In this document: piece after piece, positions 18,852-27,254 of the stretch
How the letters are laid out: each line of letters opens with the position of its first letter
Numbering within the stretch: the first letter of the stretch is position 1
From: Corynebacterium frankenforstense
GTDB lineage: Bacteria > Actinomycetota > Actinomycetes > Mycobacteriales > Mycobacteriaceae
Reading direction: 5' to 3'
DNA length: 64,000 bases
Assembly (NCBI RefSeq): GCF_030211955.1
Contig: NZ_JASODI010000011.1
Coordinates: 28,747 to 92,746, forward strand
Made by a program: the position numbers and the translations under genes
Notes under the pieces: model-generated
The model's database searches: none
What the model was told of the DNA's origin: nothing
The model's input: only the letters and a program-made list of their open reading frames with translations

Positions 18852-19220
18852 ATGACCACCGCAACACCGACCCGGACCGAGCGCGCACTCGGCGTGGACG
18901 AGTTCCTGGGCATCGAGAGCGGGAAGACGCCTGCCGAGGCCGTGCAGGACCGTGGCACCTGGGTCACGAGCGCCAAGTGCCGGGGCATCGACCCCGAGAC
19001 CCTGTTCGTGCGGGGAGCTGAGCAGCGCAAGGCCGCGACCTTCTGCCGTGGCTGCCCCGTCCAGCAGATGTGCCTGGCCGACGCGCTGGACAACGGCGTG
19101 GAGTTCGGCGTGTGGGGCGGGCTGACCGAGCGTCAGCGCCGCGCCCTGCTGCGCAAGAACCCGCAGATCGACGACTGGGCCGACTACCTCGCCCACGGCG
19201 GGGAGCTCATCGGCATCTGA
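18852..19220 (+). CDS. whcA: WhiB-family iron-sulfur regulator (WhcA/WhiB4 type)
   Basis: 122-residue redox-sensing DNA-binding protein. The four cluster-ligand cysteines are C43, C65, C68 and C74 (CRGCPVQQMC), followed by the WhiB turn GVWGG and a basic C-terminal segment (RQRRALLRK) for DNA contact. In C. glutamicum WhcA (cg0337, same neighbours) represses oxidative-stress genes under normal conditions. The ATG at 18852 has a strong ribosome site (GAGGAGGG); an upstream in-frame GTG at 18801 overlaps the promoter and is rejected. Confidence 0.95.
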   Translation: MTTATPTRTERALGVDEFLGIESGKTPAEAVQDRGTWVTSAKCRGIDPETLFVRGAEQRKAATFCRGCPVQQMCLADALDNGVEFGVWGGLTERQRRALLRKNPQIDDWADYLAHGGELIGI

Positions 19221-19232
19221 GCCGCCGGCCAT

Positions 19233-19280
19233 CCGGGCCCGGCCGGGAGTCCCGCCGGGTATCCCGGCCGGGAGGCCCGG
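19233..19280. terminator. Hairpin between whcA and hmp
   Basis: Outer arms CCGGGCC/GGCCCGG and inner CGGCCGGG/CCCGGCCG between convergent genes. No T-run. Confidence 0.5.
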
Positions 19281-19283
19281 CGA

Positions 19284-20456
19284 TCAGGCCAGCCAGTCGT
19301 TCGGGCTGAACAGCTCGAAGTGCACCGCCACCGGCGCGGCCTCGCCGGGAAGCTCCGCCAGGTCCGCCCGCAGCGACTGCAGGAAACCGGTGCCGCCGCA
19401 CAGGTAGACGTCCGCGCCGCCGGGCACCTCCTCTGCGACGTCGATGCGCTCGCCGGCGTCCCGGTAGAACGTGCGCAGCTCGCCGTGGCCGAGCTGCTCG
19501 AGGGCGGCGCGGGTCTGGCCCAGCTGCGCGTGGGTCTCGCGCGAGGAGTCCGCGTGCAGGACGAGCACCTGGCGCTTGGAGCCCGTGCGCGCCAGGTGGT
19601 TGAGGATGCCGACCATCGGGGTGGAGCCGATGCCGGAGGAGATGAGCACTACCGGCGCCTCGGTCGACTCGTCCAGGGTCAGGTCGCCGGCGGCCAGCGT
19701 GGCCTGCACGGTGTCGCCGACGGCGACGTGGTCCTGAAGATACTGCGAGACCTCGCCGTCGCGCTCGACGGCGATCCGGTAGCGCCCCGCGTCGCCGTCG
19801 ATGATGGAGTACTGCCGCAACTGGCGCGCGTCGTCGTCAAGCACCACACCCACCGACGTGTACTGTCCCGGCAACGGCGAGCTGAGCTCGCCGGAGAGCT
19901 CGAAGGCGGAGACGGTCTCGCTCAGCTTCTCGATCCCGGTGACCGTGACCTCACGGAAGACCTCGCCGGGGGCGACGCCGTCGGAGGAGTAGAGGGCGGA
20001 TTCGTGGTCGATGAGCACACGCGCCATCATCCAGTAGACCTCGTCCCAGGCCTCCTCGACCTCGGCGGTGAAGGTGTCGGCGCCGAGGACCTCGCGGATC
20101 GCGTCGAAGAGGTGCCTGCGCACGATCGGGTACTGGTCCTCGACGATTCCGACGGAGACGTGCTTGTGCGCGATGCGCGAGAGCATCGTGACCGGGTCCG
20201 GAGCCTCCGGGTCGACGAGCATCGTGGCGAAGGTGGCCACGGAGGCCGCCAGCGCCTTCTGCTGCGCACCGGAGTGCTGGTTGCCACGGTTGAAGGTGTC
20301 GCGCAGCAGCTCGGGGTGCGCGGAGAACATGCGGTGGTAGAAGGTCTCGGCGATGGTGCCGATGTTCTCGCCGACGGCCGGCAGCGTGGCGGAGACGGTC
20401 TTCTCGTGCTCCGGGGTCAGGCGGGCGCGGGTGATCGGTTGATCGGAGACGTGCAT
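19284..20456 (-). CDS. hmp: Flavohaemoglobin (nitric oxide dioxygenase)
   Basis: 390 residues converting NO and oxygen to nitrate with NAD(P)H. Globin domain, residues 1 to about 140, with the proximal haem histidine in IAHKHVSVGI. FAD domain with RQYSIID, and an NAD domain with SSGIGSTPMVGIL and CGGTGFLQ. Cytosolic. The ATG at 20456 has the ribosome site GAGGAACC; the reading frame extends 17 codons further without a better start. Convergent with whcA. No NsrR-type regulator gene is adjacent. Confidence 0.93.
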   Translation of the reverse strand: MHVSDQPITRARLTPEHEKTVSATLPAVGENIGTIAETFYHRMFSAHPELLRDTFNRGNQHSGAQQKALAASVATFATMLVDPEAPDPVTMLSRIAHKHVSVGIVEDQYPIVRRHLFDAIREVLGADTFTAEVEEAWDEVYWMMARVLIDHESALYSSDGVAPGEVFREVTVTGIEKLSETVSAFELSGELSSPLPGQYTSVGVVLDDDARQLRQYSIIDGDAGRYRIAVERDGEVSQYLQDHVAVGDTVQATLAAGDLTLDESTEAPVVLISSGIGSTPMVGILNHLARTGSKRQVLVLHADSSRETHAQLGQTRAALEQLGHGELRTFYRDAGERIDVAEEVPGGADVYLCGGTGFLQSLRADLAELPGEAAPVAVHFELFSPNDWLA

Positions 20457-20628
20457 GGTGGTTCCTCGGGTCGGGTGCAGGGGAGTGGGCGGGAAACCCG
20501 TCTCCATTGATACGCCTGTAGCCGTGGTTAATGTCGGGCGGGGGTAGGTCCGCGCGACCTGTGCAGCTCAGAGGGGTTACGGCGGCGGATACGGCGAAGG
20601 TGAGGCCGGGGTAAGTACAGTGGTCGCC

Positions 20629-20790
20629 ATGACCACTTGGGAATACGCCACCGTGCCGCTTCTGACCCACGCGACCAAGCAGATCCTCGACACCTGGGGC
20701 GAGGACGGCTGGGAGCTCGTCACCGTCATGCCCGGGCCGAACCCGGAGAACGTCGTCGCCTACCTGAAGCGCCCGAAGGAGGACGCATGA
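20629..20790 (+). CDS. Small DUF4177-like protein
   Basis: 53-residue protein opening MTTWEYATVPLL and containing WGEDGWELVTVMPGP, the WELV core of DUF4177 proteins. Function unknown. TACAGT at 20616-20621 is 7 nt before the ATG, so the transcript is probably leaderless. The stop overlaps the start of the RidA gene (ATGA), which implies coupling. The same small gene precedes the RidA and metallo-hydrolase genes in mycobacteria (Rv3678A region). Confidence 0.88.
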   Translation: MTTWEYATVPLLTHATKQILDTWGEDGWELVTVMPGPNPENVVAYLKRPKEDA

Positions 20791-21245
20791 GCACCGTCTC
20801 CGAGCGCCTGAAGGAACTCGGCATCGAGCTGCCGGCCGTCGCCGCCCCCGTGGCCGCCTACGTGCCCGCGCTGCGCGTCGGCGACCATGTCTGGACCTCC
20901 GGCCAGCTGCCCTTCGTCGACGGCAAGCTGCCCGCCACCGGCCAGGTCGGCGCCGAGGTCGACGCCGAGCAGGCCGCCGACCTCGCGCGCACCGCGGTGC
21001 TCAATGCACTCGCCGCCGTCGACTCGGTCGTCGGCGTCGACCATGTCACCCGCGTGCTCAAGATCGTCGGCTTCGTCTCCTCGGCCGCCGACTTCCACGG
21101 CCAGGCCGGCGTGGTCAACGGCGCCTCCGAGGTCATCGGTGAGATCTTCGGTGAGGCGGGCGCCCACGCCCGCAGCGCCGTCGGCGTCGCCGAGCTACCG
21201 CTGGACTCCCCGGTCGAGATCGAGCTCATCGTAGAGGTCGACTGA
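20787..21245 (+). CDS. RidA/YjgF-family protein
   Basis: 152 residues of the RidA (YjgF/YER057c/UK114) fold, a trimeric enzyme group that hydrolyses reactive enamine/imine intermediates from PLP enzymes, although many subfamilies lack that activity. The beta-strand core GDHVWTSGQLPFVDGKLPATGQVG and the C-terminal ARSAVGVAELPLDSPVEIELIVEV are recognisable. The usual catalytic arginine appears in the last third (HARSAVGVAELP). Translationally coupled to the DUF4177-like gene. Confidence 0.9.
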   Translation: MSTVSERLKELGIELPAVAAPVAAYVPALRVGDHVWTSGQLPFVDGKLPATGQVGAEVDAEQAADLARTAVLNALAAVDSVVGVDHVTRVLKIVGFVSSAADFHGQAGVVNGASEVIGEIFGEAGAHARSAVGVAELPLDSPVEIELIVEVD

Positions 21246-21301
21246 TAATTCCAGGTCCGCCTGAATTTCCAGGCCCGCCCGGGCGCGCTAAGCTGGGGGC
21301 C

Positions 21302-22123
21302 ATGCAGCATCCTGCCTACAGTCAGCTGCGGCCGGTGACCGACTCCGCCGCCGTCGTCCTGTGCACCAACCCCAGCTACGCCGCGCTGGAGGGCACCAAC
21401 TCGTGGATCGTGCGCCGTGAAGGTGACGAGCGCGCGATCGTCGTCGACCCGGGCCCCGAGGATGAAGGCCACCTCAATGTCCTGCACGCCAAGGCAGGCG
21501 AGGTGGCCCTCATTCTTCTCACGCACCGCCACCCGGACCACGCCGACGGCGCGCACCGCTTCCGGCAGCTGACCGGGGCGCCCGTGCGCGCCTTCGACGC
21601 CCGCTACTGCCACGGCGCCGACCCACTGACCGACGGCGAGACCGTCTCCGTCGACGGGGTCACCCCGCAGCTCGAGGTCGTGCACACCCCCGGCCACACC
21701 GCCGACTGCGCCTGCTTCTTCGTCTGGTCCGGCAAGCCCGGCGAGTCCACGCTCGAGGGCGTCATCACCGGCGACACCATCGCCGGGCGCCACACCACCA
21801 TGATCTCCGAGACTGACGGCGACCTCGGCGACTATATGCAGACGCTGGAGATGCTGGAGTGCCGCGGCAAGGACGTCGCCCTGCTGCCCGGCCACGGCCC
21901 GGACAACCCGGACCTCTCGCAGTTCGCCCGCAAGTACATCGACCGCCGCAACTACCGCCTCGACCAGATCCGGAAGATCTGGAAGGAGCGCGGCCGCGAC
22001 CTCGAGATCGACGAGCTGGTCAACCTCATGTACGACGACGTCGACCCCGTGCTGCGCGGCGCCGCCGAGCAGTCCACCCGCGTCGCCCTGCGCTACCTGA
22101 ACGACCACCCCGAGCAGGTCTAG
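21302..22123 (+). CDS. Metallo-beta-lactamase-fold hydrolase
   Basis: 273-residue cytosolic hydrolase. Zn-binding motif THRHPDHADG (HxHxDH), then HTPGHTADC, GDTIAG and the distal PGHGPDN. Homologous in position and type to M. tuberculosis Rv3677c, upstream of crp. Family members include glyoxalase II-like thioesterases and LACTB2-like nucleases; substrate unknown. ATG at 21302 with TAAGCT 7 nt upstream, consistent with leaderless transcription. Confidence 0.9.
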   Translation: MQHPAYSQLRPVTDSAAVVLCTNPSYAALEGTNSWIVRREGDERAIVVDPGPEDEGHLNVLHAKAGEVALILLTHRHPDHADGAHRFRQLTGAPVRAFDARYCHGADPLTDGETVSVDGVTPQLEVVHTPGHTADCACFFVWSGKPGESTLEGVITGDTIAGRHTTMISETDGDLGDYMQTLEMLECRGKDVALLPGHGPDNPDLSQFARKYIDRRNYRLDQIRKIWKERGRDLEIDELVNLMYDDVDPVLRGAAEQSTRVALRYLNDHPEQV

Positions 22124-22198
22124 GCCGCGTGGCGGTGCCGCGCACCGCCACCGGCACGCCGGAAGGCGCCGCTGGCGACGCCGCGCGGTGACCGACGC

Positions 22199-22212
22199 GA
22201 CGTCGGCAATCG
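22199..22212 (+). repeat. Dispersed 14-bp motif (exact)
   Basis: GACGTCGGCAATCG, intergenic, immediately before the terminator shared with glxR. Confidence 0.7.
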
Positions 22213-22215
22213 AAA

Positions 22216-22249
22216 AGAGCGGGCCCGGAACGAATCCAGGGCCCGCTCT
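22216..22249. terminator. Bidirectional terminator between the hydrolase gene and glxR
   Basis: Perfect 11-bp stem AGAGCGGGCCC / GGGCCCGCTCT, loop of 12 nt, preceded by AAAA and followed by CCTTGT. Confidence 0.85.
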
Positions 22250-22263
22250 CCTTGTGTCCGTGC

Positions 22264-22947
22264 CTAGCGCGCGCGGCGGGCGAGGTGCTCGGTGTCGACG
22301 ATGAGCACCGACTTGCCCTCGAGGCGGATCCAGCCGCGGTGGGCGAAGGTGGCCAGCGCCTTGTTCACGGTCTCACGCGAGGCGCCGACGAGCTGGGCGA
22401 TCTCCTCCTGGGTCAGGTCGTGGTTGACGCGCAGGGCGCCACCCTCCTGGGTGCCGAAGCGGTTGGCCAGCTGCAGCAGCGTCTTGGCCACGCGGCCGGG
22501 CACGTCGGTGAAGATGAGGTCGGCCAGCGAGGCGTTGGTGCGGCGCAGGCGGCGGGCCAGCACGCGCAGCAGCTGCTGGGCGATCTCCGGGTGCTCGGAG
22601 ACCCAGCGGTTCAGCATCGCCGAGTCCATGGTGGCGGCGCGGACCTCGGTCACGCAGACGGCCGAGGAGGTGCGCGGGCCCGGATCGAAGATGGACAGCT
22701 CGCCGAACATGTCGGACGGGCCCATGATCGTCAGCAGGTTCTCGCGGCCGTCGGAGGCGTGGCGGGCCAGCTTCACCTTGCCGGCGGTGATGATGTACAG
22801 GCGGTCGCCGGGCTCGCCCTCGTCGAAGATCGTGGTGCCGCGGGGGAACCGGACCGTCTCCATGTCCTTGATCAGGTTGTTGACGGCGGTAGCGTCAACG
22901 CCCTGGAAAATACCCGCGCGGGACAGGATCTCCTGAACGCCTTCCAC
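22264..22947 (-). CDS. glxR: cAMP-responsive global regulator GlxR (CRP family)
   Basis: 227 residues, the exact size of GlxR in C. glutamicum, where it controls a large regulon of carbon, respiration and stress genes. cAMP-binding domain: [20 protein letters not shown] and [19 protein letters not shown] (phosphate-binding cassette). C-terminal helix-turn-helix: [20 protein letters not shown]. The GTG at 22947 is preceded by TGAGGAG; the frame runs 46 codons further with no support. The adenylate cyclase gene at 44.4 kb presumably supplies its ligand. Confidence 0.97.
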   Translation of the reverse strand: MEGVQEILSRAGIFQGVDATAVNNLIKDMETVRFPRGTTIFDEGEPGDRLYIITAGKVKLARHASDGRENLLTIMGPSDMFGELSIFDPGPRTSSAVCVTEVRAATMDSAMLNRWVSEHPEIAQQLLRVLARRLRRTNASLADLIFTDVPGRVAKTLLQLANRFGTQEGGALRVNHDLTQEEIAQLVGASRETVNKALATFAHRGWIRLEGKSVLIVDTEHLARRAR

Positions 22948-23083
22948 AATGAACTCCTCAATACTTATCTGTTTCTCAACGCAACCGTTTCCGGCACTGC
23001 CGTGTGGCGGGGTTCCTCCCGCGCTTCGTGTCAGTCGGGCGTGAGCGGAAGTAGGTTGCAGGGGCAGGTGCACGTCCGGGTAC

Positions 23084-23134
23084 ACCCTACCGTCAGGTCG
23101 GTCACACCGCCAGATTTTTCATCGGCCGGTCACA
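23084..23134 (-). promoter_or_regulatory. glxR promoter with paired direct repeats
   Basis: On the minus strand TAGGGT (23084-23089) is a plausible -10 box, giving a leader of about 130 nt. Two copies of TGTGACCGnCC (23096-23106 and 23124-23134) are 28 bp apart in direct orientation, over and upstream of the -35 region. TGTGA is the GlxR half-site, so autoregulation is likely but not shown. Confidence 0.45.
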
Positions 23135-23202
23135 TGCAACTGAATGAATCTCTCGGCGGTCCGGGCATTCGGTTCTGACCGTGCAGTCCAGGGTCTCTCC
23201 GG

Positions 23203-23331
23203 TCAGGCCGACGCCTCTGGCGAGCCCGCGGTGGCGGACCCGGAACTGAAGGCGGCGCGCTCGAGCTGTTCCAGTCCGAGTGCGAACACCCCCAGCAGAC
23301 ACGGTGCGACAAATGCGGTGACGATGGACAT
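23203..23331 (-). CDS. 42-residue single-pass membrane microprotein
   Basis: A short frame opening [20 protein letters not shown], one hydrophobic helix of about 18 residues, then [11 protein letters not shown] and a small Ser/Ala-rich end. The ATG at 23331 has a good ribosome site (GGGAG, 6 nt before). It lies upstream of glxR on the same strand, in the crp-nth interval where M. tuberculosis also has a small membrane-protein gene (Rv3675). Function unknown. Helix, ribosome site and location together make it likely to be real. Confidence 0.7.
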   Translation of the reverse strand: MSIVTAFVAPCLLGVFALGLEQLERAAFSSGSATAGSPEASA

Positions 23332-23549
23332 GTCTCCCAATACTACAGAAGAGTGTCACGCGATACCAAGAAAACGGGCACCCGAATTTGGCGGAACATT
23401 GTTCAGTTCTAGACCAAAAAGCATGGTCAGCGCCGATTGACTCCATTGGTCAGACCTGTGGGGATACAACATTTATGTCCGGTTATGCCCGATTCTGCGG
23501 TGATCAGACCTCCCGTGGCTGCCCACGTGTGCCCGGTAGGATGGCGCCC

Positions 23550-24374
23550 GTGTCCACCACCGCCCGCTCTGGCTCCCTGACCCCGCGCAAGCGCCGGCGC
23601 CCGGGCGCGCACCCGACCGCCCGCGGACGCGAGACCGACCTCGGCCGCACCCGCAGGGCCCGCCGCATCAACCGCACGCTCGCCGCCGTCTACCCCGACG
23701 CGCACGCCGAGCTCGACTTCCGCGACGCCTTCGAGCTGCTCGTGGCCACGGTGATGTCCGCCCAGACCACCGACGTGCGCGTCAACTCCGTGACTCCGGC
23801 GCTCTTCGCGCGCTACCCGGACGCGGCCGCGCTGGCAGCCGCCGACACCGCCGAGGTCGCCGAGATCATCCGGCCCACCGGCTTCTACCGTGCCAAGGCC
23901 CGCAACCTCGTGGGTCTTTCCCGGGCGCTCGTCGCCGAGCACGGCGGCGAGGTGCCCCGCGACCTCGACGCGCTGGTGAAACTCCCCGGCGTCGGCCGCA
24001 AGACCGCCCACGTCGTCCGCGGCAACGCCTTCGGGCTGCCCGGCCTGACCATCGACACCCACTTCGGGCGCCTGGCCCGCCGCATGGGGCTGACCGGACA
24101 GGAGGACCCGGTCAAGGTCGAGCGCGAGATCGCCGGGCTGATAGAGAAGAGCGAGTGGACGATGTTCTCCCACCGCATGATCTTCCACGGCCGGCGTGTG
24201 TGCCACTCCCGCCGCGCGGCCTGCGGGGCGTGCCCGATCGCCTACGACTGCCCCTCCTTCGGCAAGGCCGGCCCCGTCGACCCCGAGGCCGCCGCCGAGC
24301 TGGTCAGCGGCGACAACCGGGGGCACATCCTCGCCATGGCCGGAATCAACGACGAAGAGGAGACCACACGGTGA
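23550..24374 (+). CDS. nth: Endonuclease III (DNA glycosylase/AP lyase)
   Basis: Base-excision repair enzyme removing oxidised pyrimidines. 274 residues, with a basic N-terminal extension of about 30. Helix-hairpin-helix [12 protein letters not shown] with the catalytic lysine, catalytic aspartate in TIDTHFGRL, and the 4Fe-4S cluster pattern C-x6-C-x2-C-x5-C ([17 protein letters not shown]). The GTG at 23550 is chosen because TAGGAT at 23537-23542 overlaps the other candidate ATG at 23541. First gene of an nth-thioredoxin-Nudix run; overlaps the next gene by 4 nt. Confidence 0.96.
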   Translation: MSTTARSGSLTPRKRRRPGAHPTARGRETDLGRTRRARRINRTLAAVYPDAHAELDFRDAFELLVATVMSAQTTDVRVNSVTPALFARYPDAAALAAADTAEVAEIIRPTGFYRAKARNLVGLSRALVAEHGGEVPRDLDALVKLPGVGRKTAHVVRGNAFGLPGLTIDTHFGRLARRMGLTGQEDPVKVEREIAGLIEKSEWTMFSHRMIFHGRRVCHSRRAACGACPIAYDCPSFGKAGPVDPEAAAELVSGDNRGHILAMAGINDEEETTR

Positions 24375-24991
24375 AACGACACCTTCTCGCCTACGTCATC
24401 GTCATCGTCGCCAGCGTCGCCCTGATCGCCGCGCTGGTCCCGCGCATGCAGTCCGCCGGCGACGGCGGTGTAGGAGGGGCAGGCGGTGGCGGCGACACGA
24501 CCGGCGCGGACGGCCAGGCCGACCCGACCGGCTCGGGTGACTCCGCGGGCGCCGGCGCGCAGGCCGACGTGCCGGCGCGCCCGGACTGCCCTGGCTCCAC
24601 GGTCGCAGGCGTCGACCTCGACTGCCTGGGCGGCGCCGGGTCCGACGGCGAGGTCTCCCAGGGCACCCCGACCGTGGTCAACGTGTGGGCCTGGTGGTGC
24701 GCGCCGTGCCGCGAGGAGCTGCCCGTCATCGCCGAGTACGCCGCCGCGCACCCGGACCACCGGGTCGTCGGCGTCCACGCTGACCCCGACGGCGCGCGCG
24801 GGGCGGCCCTGCTCGAGGAGCTCGGTGTGGACCTGCCCAGCTTCCAGGACGACTCGGGCGCCTTCCAGGGCGGCCTCTCGCTGCCGGCCGTGGTGCCCGT
24901 GACCCTGCTTGTCCAGGACGGACAGGTGACAAAGGCCCTGACCAAGCCGTACACCTCGCTGGCCGAACTCGAGGCCGACCTGGAGGGCTGA
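24371..24991 (+). CDS. Membrane-anchored thioredoxin-like protein (TlpA/ResA type)
   Basis: 206 residues. An N-terminal membrane anchor (residues 5-23) is followed by a Gly/Ala/Asp-rich linker and a thioredoxin fold on the outer face. Redox pair C110-C113 in WWCAPC; the cis-proline is in AVVPVTLL. Two extra cysteines, C73 and C85, precede the domain, as in actinobacterial TlpA-like proteins. The GTG start overlaps the nth stop. M. tuberculosis has the same gene as Rv3673c. Probably a thiol reductase or oxidase for exported proteins or cytochrome assembly; not resolvable from sequence. Confidence 0.88.
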   Translation: MKRHLLAYVIVIVASVALIAALVPRMQSAGDGGVGGAGGGGDTTGADGQADPTGSGDSAGAGAQADVPARPDCPGSTVAGVDLDCLGGAGSDGEVSQGTPTVVNVWAWWCAPCREELPVIAEYAAAHPDHRVVGVHADPDGARGAALLEELGVDLPSFQDDSGAFQGGLSLPAVVPVTLLVQDGQVTKALTKPYTSLAELEADLEG

Positions 24992-25830
24992 TGGATTACC
25001 GCGACCCCGCGACCGACCCCGTCGGTGCCACGCACCGCCCCGGCCCCGCCGCCGACCGGCCGGGCCACAACGTCACCCTGCGCCCGGAGACCGCCCCGGA
25101 CTGGATGCACCGCCTGGTGGCCGGCCTCGACGGCGAGGGCGGCAGCCGCGAGGTGCGCCGCCTGCGCGAGCGCCTCACTGGGCGCACCGGCCGCACCAAC
25201 GACGGTGACCCGGCGCGCCCGGCGGGGCGCGCGGGACGTCATCAAGCGGAGGCCGCACGCGACACCCGCGGGGCGGCGGTGCTCGTGGCCGTCTCCGGAG
25301 AGACGGCCGCCGACGCGTCGGTGCTGCTGACACATCGCTCGCCGCACATGCGCTCGCACGCCGGGCAGATCGCCTTCCCCGGCGGGCGCATCGACCCGGG
25401 CGACATCAGCCCCGTCGACGCCGCACTGCGCGAGGCGTGGGAGGAGACCGGCCTGGACCGCACGGCCGTCAGCCCCCTCGCCGAGCTCGGCGCGGTGCCC
25501 GTGCGGCGCACCGGCCGGCCCGTCCACCCCGTGCTGGCCTGGTGGCACACCCCGGCCGAGGTCGGGGTGGCCAGCTCGGACGAGACCGACCACGTCTTCA
25601 ACGCCCCGGTCGCCGAGCTCGTCGATCCCGAGCGCCGCTTCACCGTGGCCTGGGGGCCGTGGCGGGGCCCGGCCTTCGCCGTTGAGGGCTACGTGGTCTG
25701 GGGCTTCACCGCCGCGGTGCTCGACGGCATGCTGCGCACCGCCGGCTGGGAGCGCCCGTGGTCGCAGCGCCCGGCCCGCCCCCTGCGCGAGGCGCTGGCC
25801 GAGTCGCGCAACGGCGAGGTGCTGCGCTGA
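24991..25830 (+). CDS. Nudix hydrolase (CoA pyrophosphatase-like, NudL type)
   Basis: 279 residues. The NudL signature HRSPHMRSHAGQIAFPGG precedes the Nudix helix ALREAWEETGLD, as in CoA diphosphatases (UPF0035). The glutamate after the Nudix glycines is replaced by Asp (GGRIDPGD), as in relatives. A 40-residue Arg/Gly/Ala-rich stretch before the domain looks inserted; it contains a near copy of the 14-bp motif (25235-25248) read in an unusual frame with rare codons (CGT CAT CAA). Starts 1 nt within the previous stop. Homologous position to Rv3672c. Confidence 0.88.
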   Translation: MDYRDPATDPVGATHRPGPAADRPGHNVTLRPETAPDWMHRLVAGLDGEGGSREVRRLRERLTGRTGRTNDGDPARPAGRAGRHQAEAARDTRGAAVLVAVSGETAADASVLLTHRSPHMRSHAGQIAFPGGRIDPGDISPVDAALREAWEETGLDRTAVSPLAELGAVPVRRTGRPVHPVLAWWHTPAEVGVASSDETDHVFNAPVAELVDPERRFTVAWGPWRGPAFAVEGYVVWGFTAAVLDGMLRTAGWERPWSQRPARPLREALAESRNGEVLR

Positions 25831-25929
25831 CCGGCGCGCCGTCCCGTCCGCACCGGGGCGCGCCGTCCGGTCCGCGCCCGGGCACGCGCCGCAGCGCGCC
25901 GCGCGGGGGAGGGGCGCAAAAGGGGAGGG

Positions 25930-25945
25930 CGCCCCCGCGGGGGCG
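25930..25945 (+). terminator. Short GC-rich hairpin before marP
   Basis: CGCCCCC/GGGGGCG with a 2-nt centre, followed by TTAAG. It may end the nth operon. A TAAGGT box lies just downstream and may start marP. Confidence 0.4.
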
Positions 25946-26006
25946 TTAAGAGTAAGGTGACGGCAGTTAATCCGCACCCGACGCACGGACGAGGAAGTAC
26001 AACCAC

Positions 26007-27197
26007 GTGACAGCCGGACTCATCGTCGACGGTGTCGTCGTCATCGCCGCGCTCGCCGCGTTCATCACCGGCTGGCGCCAGGGCGCGACCACCTCGGTCC
26101 TGTCCACCCTCGGTGTCGTCTCCGGGCTCGTGGTCAGCGCCGGGCTGATCCCCGTCGCACTGCGCCTGACCGACTCGGTCGGCCTGCGCCTGCTGCTGGC
26201 CGCGGCGATCCTCATCCTGCTCGTGGCCGTCGGCAACGTCGCCGGCGCCGTGGTCGGCGGCCAGCTGCGCCGCTCGTTCAAGATGCGCTCCTCGCTGCGC
26301 ATCGACTCCTGCATCGGCGCGTTCTTCCAGGCGGTGACCCTGCTCATCGTCGCCTGGCTGGTCTCCCTGCCGCTGGCCGCGGGCCTCGGCGGAAAGGTGG
26401 CCACCGGCGTTCACAACTCGAAGGTGCTCTCCGGGGTGGACCGCGCGACGCCGCAGTCCTGGAACCAGCTGCCCAACAAGATCGCGGCGATGCTCAACGA
26501 CTCGGGCCTGCCGCCGCTCTCGCCCTTCGAGCCCGTCGACTCGCCCGAGGTCGAGGCCCCGCGCATCGAGGTGGAGAACACCGAGCTGGTGGAGAAGCTG
26601 CGCCCGAGCGTCATCCACGTCCTCGGCGACGCGGACAGCTGCCGGCGCCGCCTGCTCGGCTCCGGCTTCGTCGTCGGCCCCGACCACGTGATGACCAACG
26701 CCCACGTCGTCGCCGGTACCGAGACGGTGCGCCTGGACACGGTGCTCGGCCTGCGCGACGCCGAGGTCGTCTACTACAACCCCGAGGTCGACATCGCCGT
26801 GCTCTACGCGCCCGACCTGGGACTGGAGCCGCTGCAGTGGGCCGAGGATCCGGCGATGACCGGCCAGGACGCGATCGTGATGGGCTTCCCGGCCTCCGGC
26901 CCCTTCGAGGCCGCGCCGGCGCGCATCCGCAGCAAGCTGACCATCGCCGGGCCGGACATTTACGCCACCGGGCGTGTCGAGCGCGAGGCCTACACCGTGC
27001 GCGGCACCATCCGCGAGGGCAACTCCGGCGGGCCGATGACCGACGCCGAGGGCCGGGTGCTCGGCGTGGTCTTCGGCGCCAGCCTCGACGAGTCCGACAC
27101 CGGCTACGCGCTGACCGCCGCCGAGGTGCACGCGCGCGTCGGCGACGTCTCCGAGCTGACCGCGCCGGTGGGCACCGGCGAGTGCGTCGCGCACTGA
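26007..27197 (+). CDS. marP: Membrane serine protease MarP
   Basis: 396 residues. Four membrane helices (1-130, CvpA-like), then an extracytoplasmic chymotrypsin-like protease. Catalytic triad H233 (NAHVVAG), D262 (VDIAVLY) and S340 (EGNSGGPM). Cysteines C212 and C393 match the disulfide that stabilises M. tuberculosis MarP (Rv3671c), offset by two residues from the published numbering as I recall it. MarP is needed for acid resistance through cleavage of a peptidoglycan hydrolase. GTG start with ribosome site GAGGAAG. In the nth-thioredoxin-Nudix-marP order shared with mycobacteria. Confidence 0.94.
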   Translation: MTAGLIVDGVVVIAALAAFITGWRQGATTSVLSTLGVVSGLVVSAGLIPVALRLTDSVGLRLLLAAAILILLVAVGNVAGAVVGGQLRRSFKMRSSLRIDSCIGAFFQAVTLLIVAWLVSLPLAAGLGGKVATGVHNSKVLSGVDRATPQSWNQLPNKIAAMLNDSGLPPLSPFEPVDSPEVEAPRIEVENTELVEKLRPSVIHVLGDADSCRRRLLGSGFVVGPDHVMTNAHVVAGTETVRLDTVLGLRDAEVVYYNPEVDIAVLYAPDLGLEPLQWAEDPAMTGQDAIVMGFPASGPFEAAPARIRSKLTIAGPDIYATGRVEREAYTVRGTIREGNSGGPMTDAEGRVLGVVFGASLDESDTGYALTAAEVHARVGDVSELTAPVGTGECVAH

Positions 27198-27205
27198 GTC
27201 ACGGG

Positions 27206-27219
27206 AGATTGACGACGCC
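27206..27219 (-). repeat. Dispersed 14-bp motif (13/14 match)
   Basis: The minus strand reads GGCGTCGTCAATCT. It lies just after the marP stop and overlaps the 5' arm of the terminator. Confidence 0.55.
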
Positions 27220-27243
27220 CGCGCCGTGCGGCGTGGGCGTTTC
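27215..27243. terminator. Terminator between marP and the hydrolase gene
   Basis: ACGCCCGCGCC pairs with GGCGTGGGCGT across GTGC, then TTT; between convergent genes. Confidence 0.75.
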
Positions 27244-27254
27244 CGTTGCGGCGG

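Noticed and set aside
23130..23312. 60-codon minus-strand frame near glxR
   Set aside because: Pro/Arg-rich nonsense composition in a different frame from the better 42-residue ORF at 23203-23331.
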